The notes: generated from the sequence alone by a model not told the origin. 64,000 nt of DNA from Azorinus chamasolen (GCA_963576725.1 OY755251.1:38882048-38946047), one strand, 5' to 3'; shown: positions 33,871-44,899, counted from the stretch's first letter. Translations and numbers: made by a program.

Positions 33871-34299
33871 TAATGACTCATTTCCCTAGTCAGGTCAACA
33901 TTTGTCACCAACCTATCTCCCCCATTATAAGTGGCCATTTTAATACCATATGTACTGAAAGAGTTATGTCCCTTTGACAATTCATACAATAAAGACTTTG
34001 TGTTGGTATCTGCATGCAATTCTTATGTCTTCTAGGAAATTTCATCACCATACAACCAAGAGATTATTTCCAATAATTTTCATGAATCATGCATCTGAAC
34101 TTTGCCATATTTAGGAGATCATGTTTTGCCATATTTAGGAGATCATGTTTTTTTAGGGAGCCAGTATAAAGTGTGTTAAGACTGTTAGTATTTAACAGTC
34201 ATGTTTTCATAATTATGACCTTGTTAGAAAATTACAAGCATTTGTCTAGCAGAATGTCCTAGCCAGTAATATATACAGCAATGAAAACTCTGCGCTTCC

Positions 34300-34546
34300 G
34301 TAACCCTTAACTTCATAAATATTCATGAAGGAAATAATGAGATAATTAATTTATTATATTATTTTTTTATAATGGCATTATAACAGAAGACATTTTGGTC
34401 ACAGTAGAAACTGTAGAATTAGATCTATATTATTCTATAAGCAAATGGAGCAGGCCCTAATCAGACGGCTCCTACAGGAACTTCTGATCTGGGTCTACTC
34501 TGTTTGTACATGAGTTAGAAGGTGTATCTGTGAAGTAAAGGGTTAG
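34300..34546 (+). repeat. PAL-1 copy
   Basis: taacccttaacttcataaat start, core with GGCTCCTACAGGAAC, gtgaagtaaagggttag end. Confidence 0.8.
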
Positions 34547-34671
34547 TATGCTTAACTAGATGCTAGATGCCTCACTCTTTAGGCTAAAATGCATATATAG
34601 TTGGTGTCACAAGAAATAGAGAACATGGACATTTTCAGCCTTGGAACAATACAGCCAATACTGCAGGCACT

Positions 34672-34812
34672 TAAACCTTTCCCTGTTCAGTGTTCATGTA
34701 AGAAATAATTACATCATGAATATTTATTAGCTGCATTCTTACAATATAAACTTTTCAAGGTAATTTTCACTTTGATCTGGATCTACTCTGCTTGCAAGTG
34801 CGTGAGAAAGGC
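34672..34812 (+). repeat. PAL-1-type copy with internal deletion
   Basis: ttaaacctttccctgttcag start. The flank runs into the right arm gatctggatctactctgctt, without the first core arm. Confidence 0.65.
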
Positions 34813-34832
34813 AGCTAAAGTCTTTACTTAAT

Positions 34833-36942
34833 GGATATTTATACCCCCCTTTTGAAAAAAATTGGGGTATATTGCTTTGCACATGTCGGTCGGTCGGTCG
34901 GTAGATCGATGGTTTCCGAACGATAACTAATAAATGACTTGGCATAGAATCTTCAAACTTGCTGTGGTGGTTGGTCATGACCACTAGATGACCCCTATTG
35001 TTTTTTAGGTCAAAGGTCAAGGGTCACCATGACCTAAAATGGTGAAATAGTTTCCGATCAATAACTGCTCAAGGGTTTGACTTGGGATCTTCAAACTTGC
35101 TGTGGTGGTTGGTCATGACCACTAGATGAACCCTATAGTTTTTGAGGTCACTAGGTCGAAGGTCAAGGTCACCATGACCTTAACTGGTTCAATGGTTTCC
35201 TATCAATACATGCTCAAGGGTTTGGCTTAGAATCTTCAAACTTGCTGCGGTAGTTGGTCATGACAACTGGATGACCCTATAGTTTTTGAGGTCACTAGGT
35301 CAAAGGTCAAGGTCACCATGACCTTAACTGGTTTCTGATCAATAACTGCTCAAGGGTTTGGCTTAGGTTCTTCAAATTTGCTTAGGTGGTTGGTCATGAC
35401 AACTAGATGAGCCCTGTTGTTTTTGAGGTCACTAGGTCAAAGGTCAAGGTCACCATGACCTTAACTGGTGAAATGGTTTGCGATCAATAACTGCTCAAGG
35501 GTTTGGCTTAGGATCTTCAAACTTGCTGTGATGGTTGGTCATGACAACTAGATGAGCCCTGGTTTTTTAATTACATCATGAATATTTATTATTATTTATT
35601 CTTATAATATAAACTTTTCAAGGTAATTTTCACTTTAATCTGGATCTACTCTGCTTGCAAATGCATGAAAAAGGCAGCTTAAGTCTTTACCGAATGGATA
35701 TTTATACCCCCCTTTTGAAAAAATGGGGGTATATTGCTTTGCACATGTCGGTCGGTCGGTAGATCGATGGTTTCCGAACGATAACTAATAAATGACTCGG
35801 CATAGAATCTTCAAACTTGCTGTGGTGGTTGGTCATGACCACTAGATGACCCCTATTGTTTTTGAGGTCACTAGGTCAAAGGTCAAGGTCACCATGACCT
35901 AAAATGGTGAAATAGTTTCCGATCAATAACTGCTCAAAGGTTTGGCTTGGGATCTTCAAACTTGCTGTGGTGGTTGGTCATGACCACTAAATGAACCCTA
36001 TTGTTTTTGAGGTCACTAGGTCAAAGGTCAAGGTCACCATGACCTTACCTGGTTCAATGGTTTCCTATCAATACATGCTCAAGGGTTTGGCTTAGAATCT
36101 TCAAACTTGCTGCGGTAGTTGGTCATGACAACTGGATGACCCCTATAGTTTTTGAGGTCACTAGGTCAAAGGTCAAGTTCACCATGACCTTAACTGGTAA
36201 AATGGTTTCTGATCAATAACTGCTCAAGGGTTTGGCTTAGGTTCTTCAAATTTGCTTAGGTGGTTGGTCATGACAACTAGATGAGCCCTGTTGTTTTTGA
36301 GGTCACTAGGTCAAAGGTCAAGGTCACCATGACCTTAACTGGTGAAATGGTTTGCGATCAATAACTGCTCAAGGGTTTGGCTTAGGATCTTCAAACTGGC
36401 TGTGGTGGTTGGTCATGACCACTAGATGACCCCTATTGCTTTTGAGGTCACTAGGTCAAAGGTCAAGGTCACCATGACCTTAACTGGTGAAATGGTTTCC
36501 AATCAATAACTGCTCAAGGGTTTGGCTAAGGATCTTCAAACTTGCTGTGGTGGTTGGTCATGACAACTAGATGACCCCTATTGATTTTGAGGTCACTAGG
36601 TCAAAGGCAAAGGTCATCATGACCTCTACTGATGAAATGGTTTCCAATTAATAACTGCTCAATGGTTTGGTTTGGAATCTTCAAACTTGCTGTTGTAGTT
36701 GGTCGTGACCACTAGATGACCCCTATAGTTGTTGAGGTCACTAGGTCAAAGGTCAAGGTCACCATGACCTTAACTTGTGAAATGTTTTCAGATCAATAAA
36801 TGATCAGTGGTCTGGCTTAGGATCTTCAAAGTTGCTGTGGTGATTAGTCATGACCGCTAGATGACGTCTATACTTGAGGTCACTAGATCAAAGGTCAGGG
36901 GGTCTGGGGGTATACATGTTTTACAAACATCTCTTGTTATGT
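34833..36942 (+). mobile_element. Helitron/pearl-like element containing an ~860-bp tandem duplication
   Basis: Starts with ATACCCCCCTTTTG facing TTGGGGTAT, then (GGTC)n, then ~150-bp repeats with gatcaataactgctcaaggg, cttcaaacttgctgtggtgg and ggtcaaggtcaccatgacct. It ends ctgggggtatacATGTTTTACAAACATctcttgtta, with a terminal hairpin. At 35570 the sequence restarts with the PAL-1 flank and element head of 34709 onward (offset 861 nt), so a stretch including upstream PAL-1 sequence is duplicated in tandem. It sits inside a PAL-1 copy. Confidence 0.65.
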
Positions 36943-37143
36943 AAGAAAATAATGAATATTGTTTAGCTGAAATTTATAATAGCACCATGACCAAAGGAAA
37001 TTTTGAACAAAAAAACTGTAGAATCAAATTCAAATGATTTCATAAGCAAACAGAGCAGACCCTGATTAGACAGCAGGAGTTGTTTGATCTGGGTCTACTC
37101 TTTTTGCAAAAGCATCAGACGGTGTTTTATCAGGTAAAGGGTT
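36943..37143 (+). repeat. right part of the PAL-1 copy split by the Helitron-like element
   Basis: tgtaagaaaataatgaatat continues the PAL-1 left end left at 34813-34832 (ctttacttaatggatattta). Ends tatcaggtaaagggttaa. Confidence 0.75.
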
Positions 37144-37177
37144 AATACAAATTGAAAGTAATGCTTTCATTCTGTAT

Positions 37178-37398
37178 TAGCCGTTTACTCTATAAATATG
37201 CTATTTTTCGCCTTTGCAAACAGAGTAGACCCAGATCAGACGGCTCCTGTAGGAGCCGTCTGATCAGGGTCTGCTCTATTTGCTTATGATATGATATAGA
37301 TCTGAGTCCTGTGCCCCTGTGCTAGGATGACAGTTAATTTGATAAATATTTGTGATGTCATTATTTCCTACATGAATATTAATGGAGGCGAGGGTTAA
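37178..37398 (-). repeat. PAL-1 copy with very regular core
   Basis: The cleanest hairpin in the window: gcaaacagagtagacccaga, cggctcctgtaggagccg, then gatcagggtctgctctattt. The arms mismatch only at a few positions. Confidence 0.85.
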
Positions 37399-37666
37399 GC
37401 AGCTAGAGGACGTTTATTCATGACGTGGCGGATGTGAAGAGGTTCCACACTAGATGTGTATCCGTTGCCATGGTGAACTGGGTTACTGATCAGGGTCTGC
37501 ACTGTGCAGTGTTGAAAGTGCTAATAAGTGGCAAAAGTGCAAAACTTCACATGTCTATACATCAGCTGATTTTTTGTCTGACAGTTTGGAAATGTCCAAT
37601 CACCTTTCCTTCATGTGACACTGGCTATATTTTCTTGCTGTAGAAAGTATCAAACACAAAATCACT

Positions 37667-37776
37667 TTTTTTTCTCAAACAGTTTATCCATGGACTCACA
37701 AATGAATCCAAGAATTTTGTGATTTTCTTCTCTATTTTGTGAGTGTGTCCATGGTTGAATTTGCTTGAGAAAGAAA
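37667..37776. repeat. palindromic element of another family
   Basis: tttctcaaacag, tccatggactcacaaa and, on the other side, attttgtgagtgtgtccatg with gcttgagaaa form an imperfect ~110-nt hairpin. Only one copy recognised. Confidence 0.5.
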
Positions 37777-37885
37777 TTTAAGCACGCCTGAACACCAAGC
37801 AGAGGTGGACATTGACACCTAGGCTTGAAAACTTTGCTATATAAATGCTTCCAATATTCTAACACAGCAAATGTAAAACCTCACA

Positions 37886-38066
37886 TCAGAGGTCCAGATA
37901 AGATGTGTAAATCTAAACATTTTCAAGAATATGTCCTTTATTATTTCGACAAACCGTATACTGTGATCACTCTTTAGAATCGTCTCAAAGAGATCACAGT
38001 ATAGAGTTTGGTGGAGAAATGGCGATTTTAGTATTTGTGTATGCACCTTTATCTGTAGCTCTGTCA
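37886..38066 (+). repeat. PAL-3 copy with shortened hairpin
   Basis: gaggtccagataagatgtgt start; ccgtatactgtgatcact and agatcacagtatagagtttg arms; ttatctgtagctctgt end. Confidence 0.8.
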
Positions 38067-38696
38067 CATCTTGAATTTCAGTTCAGTAGAAACATATTTC
38101 ACAATTTATATTGTCCTTTCATCCACAGTTTAAATATTCCAGCGTAAATCCAATTTGCAGTTCAAATGTTTTGCTCCTAAAAGGAGGCATAGAGTGACCA
38201 CACCGTCCGTTACTCTGTCTCTTGGTCTGTCAAGGCATAATAGTCTTTCATTATTTTAGTGAGACTTGAATCAAACTTTGTATCAACCATGCCACAACAG
38301 AAGGTGTATTTTGGGGATTGTAGAAAGTATGACACAAAACGGCCACTATGTCTTTAAGCTGGTCTAGTCAGGGTCTTCACTGTTTGCTAAGACGGACAAC
38401 TCTGTAGATGTTATCTTTTGTTAGCAACTGTCAAACAGCTTAGTTCCTGATCATATACCACTATTGATGTAGAGACTTGGTGTATATACTGTCACATTCA
38501 GTGTACAAAGCCCCAAAGACACCATTTCTTCTGGCGACTCAACTGTACAGCACCACCTGAGTAAGTGTATGTGACATCTAAAAGGTCAAGGTCACACAGA
38601 GACTGAAGTTTAACTTCACTGATTCTGTCACTCCAAGTGACTGCTTTTCTCTCTGTCTATATTCTGCTCCTCGTTCTCAATCTTCTGTATGCAAAT

Positions 38697-38775
38697 TGAG
38701 GGCTTGGTGCAAAACTATTGTAACTCCTTCACAGAGTGAAGGAGTTACAATTGTTTTGCACCAAGCCCTCAAAAT
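38697..38775. repeat. near-perfect 35-bp inverted repeat
   Basis: gagggcttggtgcaaaac, attgtaactccttcac, three-nt loop AGA, then the complement with one mismatch. It would make a very stable RNA hairpin. No second copy seen. Confidence 0.75.
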
Positions 38776-38784
38776 ACTCTTCCT

Positions 38785-39263
38785 TTAACTCTTTACCTAA
38801 ATAATATTCATGTTAGAAAAAGTGACCTTATGAATATTAATTAGCTGATTCTTTTATAATTACATATAATCACAGGAACTTTTTTTATGGCAGAATCTGT
38901 AGAATTGTATATTCCACAAGCATATAGAGCAGAACCTAACCAGACAGCTATTACAGGACCTTTCTGATCTGGGTCTACTCTGTTTGCAAATATGTCAAGT
39001 GGTATCTATCAGGTACAGGGATTATACTCCCTTAACCTTTTCCCTGTTGCATATTCATGTAAGAAATTATAAATCATGAATATTTATTAGCTGATGTTTT
39101 ATTATGGCACATATAAACATGAATGTTTGGTATTGGTAGATACTGTAGAGCCAGATCTATTATGATTTCATAAGCAAACAGAACATACCCTGATCAGACA
39201 GCTCCTACAAGAGCCATCTGATTTGGGTCTACTCTGTTTGCGCATGTGTGAAAGGGAAAGAGT
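38785..39263 (+). repeat. two consecutive PAL-1 copies
   Basis: Copy one is 38785-39022 (ttaactctttacctaaataa to tcaggtacagggatta). Copy two is 39031-39263 (aaccttttccctgttgcata to gaaagggaaagagtta). Same orientation, both with cores. Confidence 0.8.
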
Positions 39264-39358
39264 TATCCAATGCATATCCATTCTTCATCTCTATATCTTC
39301 TCTCCTAACCAATTTGCATTCTTCTTTCTGAAAGCAGTCAACAATGAACTCATAAACA

Positions 39359-39626
39359 TTTTAAAACTTTACTCCATGAATATTTATGTAAGAAATAATG
39401 ACTTCATTGATATAAATTGGATAATTTTATTCATATGGCGTATGAAACCAGGAATGTTTTGGCACGGCAGAAACTGTAGAATCCAATCTAAACGATTTCA
39501 TAAGCAAACAGCAGACCCTGATCAGACAGCAGACCCTGATCAGACAGCTCCTGTAGGAGCCATCTGATCTGGGTCTACTACATTTGAAAAGGCGTAGAAA
39601 AGGCATATTTATGGAGTAATGGGTTA
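39359..39626 (+). repeat. PAL-1 copy with duplicated core arm
   Basis: agcagaccctgatcagac occurs twice in tandem within the first core arm. TTAA-bounded ends. Confidence 0.85.
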
Positions 39627-39737
39627 AAAATACAAACAGAATGTCAAACTTTTTTTATTCTGGAGAGACCTAGTTTGTCTGTGGCCTCTGGCTCCAGACT
39701 GTTTGCAAAAGATATCCCCAATACAAGCCCTTAAAAC

Positions 39738-40015
39738 ACTTGACCCATTACCTCATAGGCCATTTTCAGACCTAACCTCTTTGAATAAATCTACTGACAA
39801 GTAGCATTTGCTAGAGAAAAGGAAACGTTTAAAATTGTAATAAATAGAGTGTTTGTTCAAATGGATCAAATGCTCTATTTATCACATAGGTTTCATAAAG
39901 TGACTTTTACAGAGGCATCAAAAGGCATCAATATGAGAGAATGGGTTCACCGTTGTCCATCACTATGAGAGAATGGGTTCCATCACTATGAGAGAATGGA
40001 TTCACCGTTGTCCCA
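39738..40015 (+). repeat. PAL-2 copy with a short tandem of its end
   Basis: PAL-2 runs 39738-39949. Its terminal atgagagaatgggttc is repeated three times with catcact spacers to about 40015. Confidence 0.75.
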
Positions 40016-40029
40016 TTTACCATCACCTG

Positions 40030-40140
40030 AATTGCTTTTGCAAACAGCTTGGATCAACATAACTCAGTTTCTCATTAGGATCGAAGCTGTTTGACGCTTG
40101 GTCAATAGTTTCTCAGACTCTTGTGTCCCAACACTCTGTC
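40030..40140. repeat. PAL-6 copy
   Basis: ttgcaaacagcttggatcaa, and ggatcgaagctgtttgacgc on the other arm; cttggtcaatagtttctcag follows. Confidence 0.65.
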
Positions 40141-40220
40141 AATAGTTTCAAGTTTTCATAATAATTGTAGTCCATCATTCCAAACTTTCATCTCTGACAT
40201 CATCACTGTCTGAGTTTGCC

Positions 40221-40776
40221 TGATCTGAGGTCACACACATTGTCTCCATACTGATCTGAGGTCACACACATTGTCTCCATACTGATCTGAGGTCACACAC
40301 ATTGTCTCCATACTGATCTGAGGTCACACACATTGTCTCCATACTGATCTGAGGTCACACACATTGTCTCCATACTGATCTGAGGTCACACACATTGTCT
40401 CCATACTGATCTGAGGTCACACACATTGTCTCCATACTGATCTGAGGTCACACACTTTGTCTCCATACTGATCTGAGGTCACACACATTGTCTCCATACT
40501 GATCTGAGGTCACACACATTGTCTCCATACTGATCTGAGGTCACATACATTGTCTCCATACTGATCTGAGGTCACACACATTGTCTCCATACTGATCTGA
40601 GATCACACACATTGTCTCCATACTGATCTGAGGTCACACACATTGTCTACATACTGATCTGAGGTCACACACATTGTCTCCATACTGATCTGAGGTCACA
40701 CATTGTCTCCATACTGATCTGAGGTCACACATTGTCTCCATACTGATCTGAGGTCACACACATTGTCTCCATACTG
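40221..40776. repeat. 31-bp satellite
   Basis: About 18 near-identical copies of tgatctgaggtcacacacat plus tgtctccatac. Very low divergence suggests recent expansion. Confidence 0.95.
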
Positions 40777-41151
40777 CATGGAGCTAATTTTTACTGAGAT
40801 TCATACTGATTTTTCATACGGACCGATGCAAGTCATAGCAATTTTTCATGCTGACTGATACAAGTCATAGTCATTTTTCAGACTGACCAATACAAACAAA
40901 TTATGAAAAGCCTTGATGCCTTAGCAATTTGCACCAGTATTAGTATGTGATGCTCTTGTTTCATTTATTATTGCTTTTTAGGTTTGCTTTTGTACAGGAA
41001 AATATTGAATATTGCCTGTCAAGAGCATAAAACATTTAATATACTTTAGAATGTAATTGTTAAAATCAAGTGTTGTGTATTGATAATTTAACCCTGAATG
41101 GTAACCAAACACCAGTGATATTTGTTACTGCCATTAACTGTTGAATATGTG

Positions 41152-41870
41152 ATTGCTTTTGCAAACATTTTGGATCCAGATGAGACATTGTTTACCTTGG
41201 TGTCTCATAGGGATCCAGATGAGACATTGTTTACCTTGAGGATCCAGACGAGACATTGTTTACCTTGGTGTCTCATAGGGATCCAGATGAGACATTGTTT
41301 ACCTTGGTGTCTCATAGGGATCCAGATGAGACATTGTTTACCTTGGTGTCTCATAGGGATCCAGACGAGACATTGTTTACCTTGGTGTCTGATAGGGATC
41401 CAGACGAGACATTGTTTACCTTGGTGTCTGATAGGGATCCAGATGAGACATTGTTTACCTTGGTGTCTGATAGGGATCCAGATGAGACATTGTTTACCTT
41501 GGTGTCTGATAGGGATCCAGATGAGACATTGTTTACCTTGAGGATCCAGATGAGACATTGTTTACCTTGGTGTCTGATAGGGATCCAGATGAGACATTGT
41601 TTACCTTGGTGTCTGATAGGGATCCAGATGAGACATTGTTTACCTTGGTGTCTGATAGGGATCCAGATGAGACATTGTTTACCTTGAGGATCCAGATGAG
41701 ACATTGTTTACCTTGGTGTCTGATAGGGATCCAGATGAGACATTGTTTACCTTGGTGTCTGATAGGGATCCAGATGAGACATTGTTTACCTTGGTGTCTC
41801 ATAGGGATCCAGATGAGACATTGTTTACCTTGGTGTCTCATAGGGATCCAATCTGTTTGACTTTCTGATT
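41152..41870. repeat. 39-bp satellite inside a PAL-6 core
   Basis: A PAL-6 left arm (ttttgcaaacattttggatc) leads into about 17 copies of gggatccagatgagacattg plus tttaccttggtgtctcata. Three shortened units carry cttgaggatccagatgagac. The array exits through gggatccaatctgtttgact, the other PAL-6 arm. Because 39 is divisible by three, overlapping frames of 100-143 codons are open on both strands; I reject them as genes. Confidence 0.92.
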
Positions 41871-42489
41871 TTGTTTTTGTAAGGAAATTGAACAAAATTC
41901 CACTTTGAAACCTGAAGCAGAAACTCATATAAGCGTACAAAATGTATTTAGCAGGGAAAGAGTTAGACAGATTGTTTTATATTTCCAAACATCTTTAGGG
42001 AGTTAACATGCCTTGTTTGAAATCCTCTCTGTATTGCGTTAGCTAATTACAGTAATGACTGTGACAAAGTCGGTACAGACAAACTCATAAATTTTAGTTG
42101 AAAATGTTGCATCACATTAAACCTCTTGGGAGGAGTGACAATACAGTTTGTGTAGTGTCCTTGCATTACCATGGTGACTGGTCTGTTTGTCTGTGATCAA
42201 GGGGCCAGGAAAGTATCAATCTTGCTTTAATGGTGATTACAGTAGATTTCTGCTCGGCAGGATTGCTTTTACTTGTGTGTTCAGCTCAGTGTCACAGGAT
42301 GTGGTGGCTCTTGAGACATCGGGATGTATCATCATCATCATCATTATTACATTTTTAATGTTGCATTTTTAAAAAAGAATTTCTTATATCACTGAGTGCT
42401 GCAAAACATTTTTTATCCTGTAAGTGTAAATTATCCTTATCGCTCTGAAAAAATATGTTTGCATTAGAATTGCTCAAGATTTTGAGAAA

Positions 42490-42562
42490 CTTAGTCACCT
42501 AGTGTCAAATAAACCCAAGTTATGTGGCGTCTCGTCTGGATCAAATCTGTTTCCAATGGACA
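42490..42562. repeat. PAL-6 fragment
   Basis: gtggcgtctcgtctggatca then aatctgtttccaatgg. Confidence 0.5.
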
Positions 42563-42612
42563 GTCAGGTTGTGCTTTAAAAAGGTTGATAAGGATACAAT
42601 TATTGACAATGA

Positions 42613-42800
42613 CAAATGATGCAGACTTTGATTAGAGAGCTTTGATTAGAGAGCTTCTACAAGAGCCCTCTGATCAAGATCTATCCTGCAGACTTTGATT
42701 AGAGAGCTTCTACAAGAGCCCTCTCATCAAGATCTATCCTGCAGACTTTGATTAGAGAGCTTCTACAAGAGCCCTCTCATCAAGATCTATCCTGCAAATG
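42613..42800. repeat. tandem repeats of a palindromic core
   Basis: gcagactttgattagagagc plus ttctacaagagccctctcat and caagatctatcctgc, three times. The unit itself is a core-type hairpin. Confidence 0.8.
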
Positions 42801-42924
42801 CAATTTGACTCAAAAATACTTCTGATGTTGTAGAATGTCATGCATCGAAGACCTTGTCTGTCGAACTAGTAAAGACCTTAATTATCATTAAACACTCTTA
42901 TTACCTAATATATTTGGAAAACTT

Positions 42925-43060
42925 TGGCAAATAGCGCACACTCAGATCAAACAGCTCTTGAAGGAGCTGTTTGATCAGGGTCTGAACTATTTTCTCATGT
43001 GTCAATCTAATTGAAAGTTATCAAAATGGTGCCAAGTTGACTTATTCAGCTTTACAAGCC
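42925..43060 (-). repeat. PAL-4 copy
   Basis: Core gcgcacactcagatcaaaca with GCTCTTGAAGGAGC, then agttatcaaaatggtgccaa. Confidence 0.75.
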
Positions 43061-43099
43061 TTTGAGTAATTGCAGTATCCGCAGTATGAATTAAGCTTT

Positions 43100-43121
43100 C
43101 CCCCCCCCCCCCCCCCCCCCC
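43100..43121 (+). repeat. poly-C run
   Basis: 22 consecutive C residues, a place where assembly length may be unreliable. A comparable G run is at 21673-21692. Confidence 0.9.
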
Positions 43122-43194
43122 TTCCCCCTTTCCATGCCACAACTCAGTTGTAGTTTAAAGTTAAAAAAAAACTTTGCTACATTTTTAACTAATC

Positions 43195-43505
43195 TATCAA
43201 ATGGCAAACTCTTTGAATGAGTGAACTAGCATTTGCAAACAGTATAGACCCAGATCAGAAGACACGTAGAAGAGCCTTATGATAAGAGAGTCTGCACTGT
43301 TTGTCATATAATATAATGTAGCAGTGTTATGCCTTTCATACACGCAATACCCTTTAGTTAACCCTTCTCTCCGTATCAACACATTTTCACACATTTGCAA
43401 ATAGAGTAGACCCAGATCAGACAGCTCCTTTAGGAGCCCTCTCATCTGGGTCTACACTGTTTGCAAAGGACATTCGTTACTCATGTCCTGCACTGTAAAG
43501 GTTAA
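43195..43505. repeat. PAL-5 fragment and a compact core element
   Basis: 43195-43310: gcaaacagtatagacccaga with an eroded second arm. 43366-43505: TTAA-bounded, both arms of the tagacccagatc type (gcaaatagagtagaccca ... catctgggtctacactgt), a hybrid of PAL-1b and PAL-5 flanks. Confidence 0.65.
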
Positions 43506-43554
43506 TTCATAATATGTAGAATATTGAGAACCTAAATTCAAACTTGAAACTTAT

Positions 43555-43855
43555 TTATAGACCTATTTCAAAAGAATAAATAGTGTAGAATAAAAACATT
43601 GACAAACCTATTTCATAAGAATAAATAGTGTAGAATAAAAAGATGGACAAACCTATTTCATAAGAATAATTAGTGTTGAATAAAAAGGTTTGACAGACCT
43701 GTTTCATAAGAATAATTAGCTTTAGAATAAAAAGTTTGACAGATCTATTTCATAAGACTAATTAGCATAGAATAAAAAAGTTTGACAGACCTGTTTCATA
43801 AGAATAAATAGTATAGAAAAAAAAGTTTGACAGACCTATTTCATAAGAATAATTT
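43555..43855. repeat. ~46-bp tandem repeat
   Basis: Six to seven copies of gacctatttcataagaataa plus tagtgtagaataaaaag. Confidence 0.85.
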
Positions 43856-44048
43856 ATTATCTAGTCATTATTAATATTTTACTCAAAATTCATTGAAAGA
43901 ATATCACAAAAGTTTACATTCATCTTCGGACACACAACTCTTACAATATCTGCTTTCAGACTCATCTAGAATTATCTTTCTTTACCCTGAATAGCTTACC
44001 CTCCTGCTGTCTAACTTTCTCTGCTTTCCTTTTTTCTGTCACTTACAG

Positions 44049-44294
44049 GTATGTCGTGAGTTTCAGAGGGGCAACTGCACACGTCAACCGAGCGAGTGTC
44101 GTTTTGCACACCCGCCAGATAATGTTACGGTTGATACATCTGAGAACTGTGTAACAGTCTGTATGGATTACATAAAGGGCAAATGTACACGGGATTCGTG
44201 TCGTTATTTTCACCCTCCTCCTCACCTACAAGCGCAAATCAAGGCCTGTCAGCAACGAGCTAACGCAGCAGCCGCCGCGCAGGCTCAAGCCTTG
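44049..44294 (+). CDS. mbl: muscleblind ZnF3/4 exon
   Basis: Core RNA-binding exon. The acceptor is tgtcacttacag|GTA and the donor TTG|gtaggg. It has 246 nt, 82 codons, phase 0 on both sides. The first finger starts at residue 2: [10 protein letters not shown] then SECRFAH, spacing C-x7-C-x6-C-x3-H. The second is [10 protein letters not shown] then DSCRYFH, spacing C-x7-C-x4-C-x3-H. All eight zinc ligands are present. The [16 protein letters not shown] and alanine-rich tail follow human MBNL ZnF3/4 ([27 protein letters not shown]) rather than ZnF1/2 (ACFDSLKG). These fingers recognise GC steps in YGCY RNA. An in-frame stop follows the donor, so the intron must be spliced. The gta-ggg donor is weak; a gtaacc five nt later would shift the frame. 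Confidence 0.96.
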
Positions 44295-44899
44295 GTAGGG
44301 TAACCTGACCTACAAAATCATGTCATTACCACACCCACACCCACCCCATCTGTCACCGCTTTGTTCTTCTCAATCTCTCTTCTCTCTTTATCCAAGATGT
44401 TCTACATATTTATGAGTGCAGTGATGTATTTAAAAAAGCTGGTTTCTAAATCGGAAATATCTTCTACAGAAAACATTAACAATTTATAAAAAGGATTTCC
44501 ACCTTTTAGATGAAAAAATTGATTAATAGAATAGATGATGTATCTCATAAGATTTAATCCAAACCTGCATCTCATTCAGCTGGAATTTTATGTGGTAGAT
44601 ATTTATCACTGATATTAAATAGCAGTACAAATTGGCAGTAAAACATTGATTTTGCAGGATGAAATGGATAGAGTGACTATGTTTTGCACGGCTGGAAAAT
44701 TCCACTTGTCCACGTGCCTTGACAAGAAGACGTTAATGTAGGATGAATAAAAAAAATTTAAATGACCAATACAAATGTCTTACATGCTAAGTCAGTTTGT
44801 CGTCTGTTATTACTTTCGTCTGCTGCTCATTTTTCGTCTGCAACATTTTCAAAGCTAATGATTTTCTTCCTTATTTTTTGTTTGCAGTTGTTCCTGAGT

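Larger units (their letters stand above)
30224..44048 (+). other. intron between linker exon and ZnF3/4 exon
   Basis: 13.8 kb, mostly repeats annotated separately. Stretches without anything recognised: 30260-30520, 33480-33830, 33880-34300, 38070-38690, 40776-41150, 41870-42490 and 43860-44035 (the last leads into the acceptor). Confidence 0.85.

Noticed and set aside
40221..40776. CRISPR-like array
   Set aside because: Regular direct repeats but no unique spacers; a plain tandem satellite in a eukaryotic intron.
41122..41940. Overlapping 100-143-aa frames on both strands
   Set aside because: The 39-bp satellite (13 codons) is open in several frames at once; no splice or codon signature of a gene.
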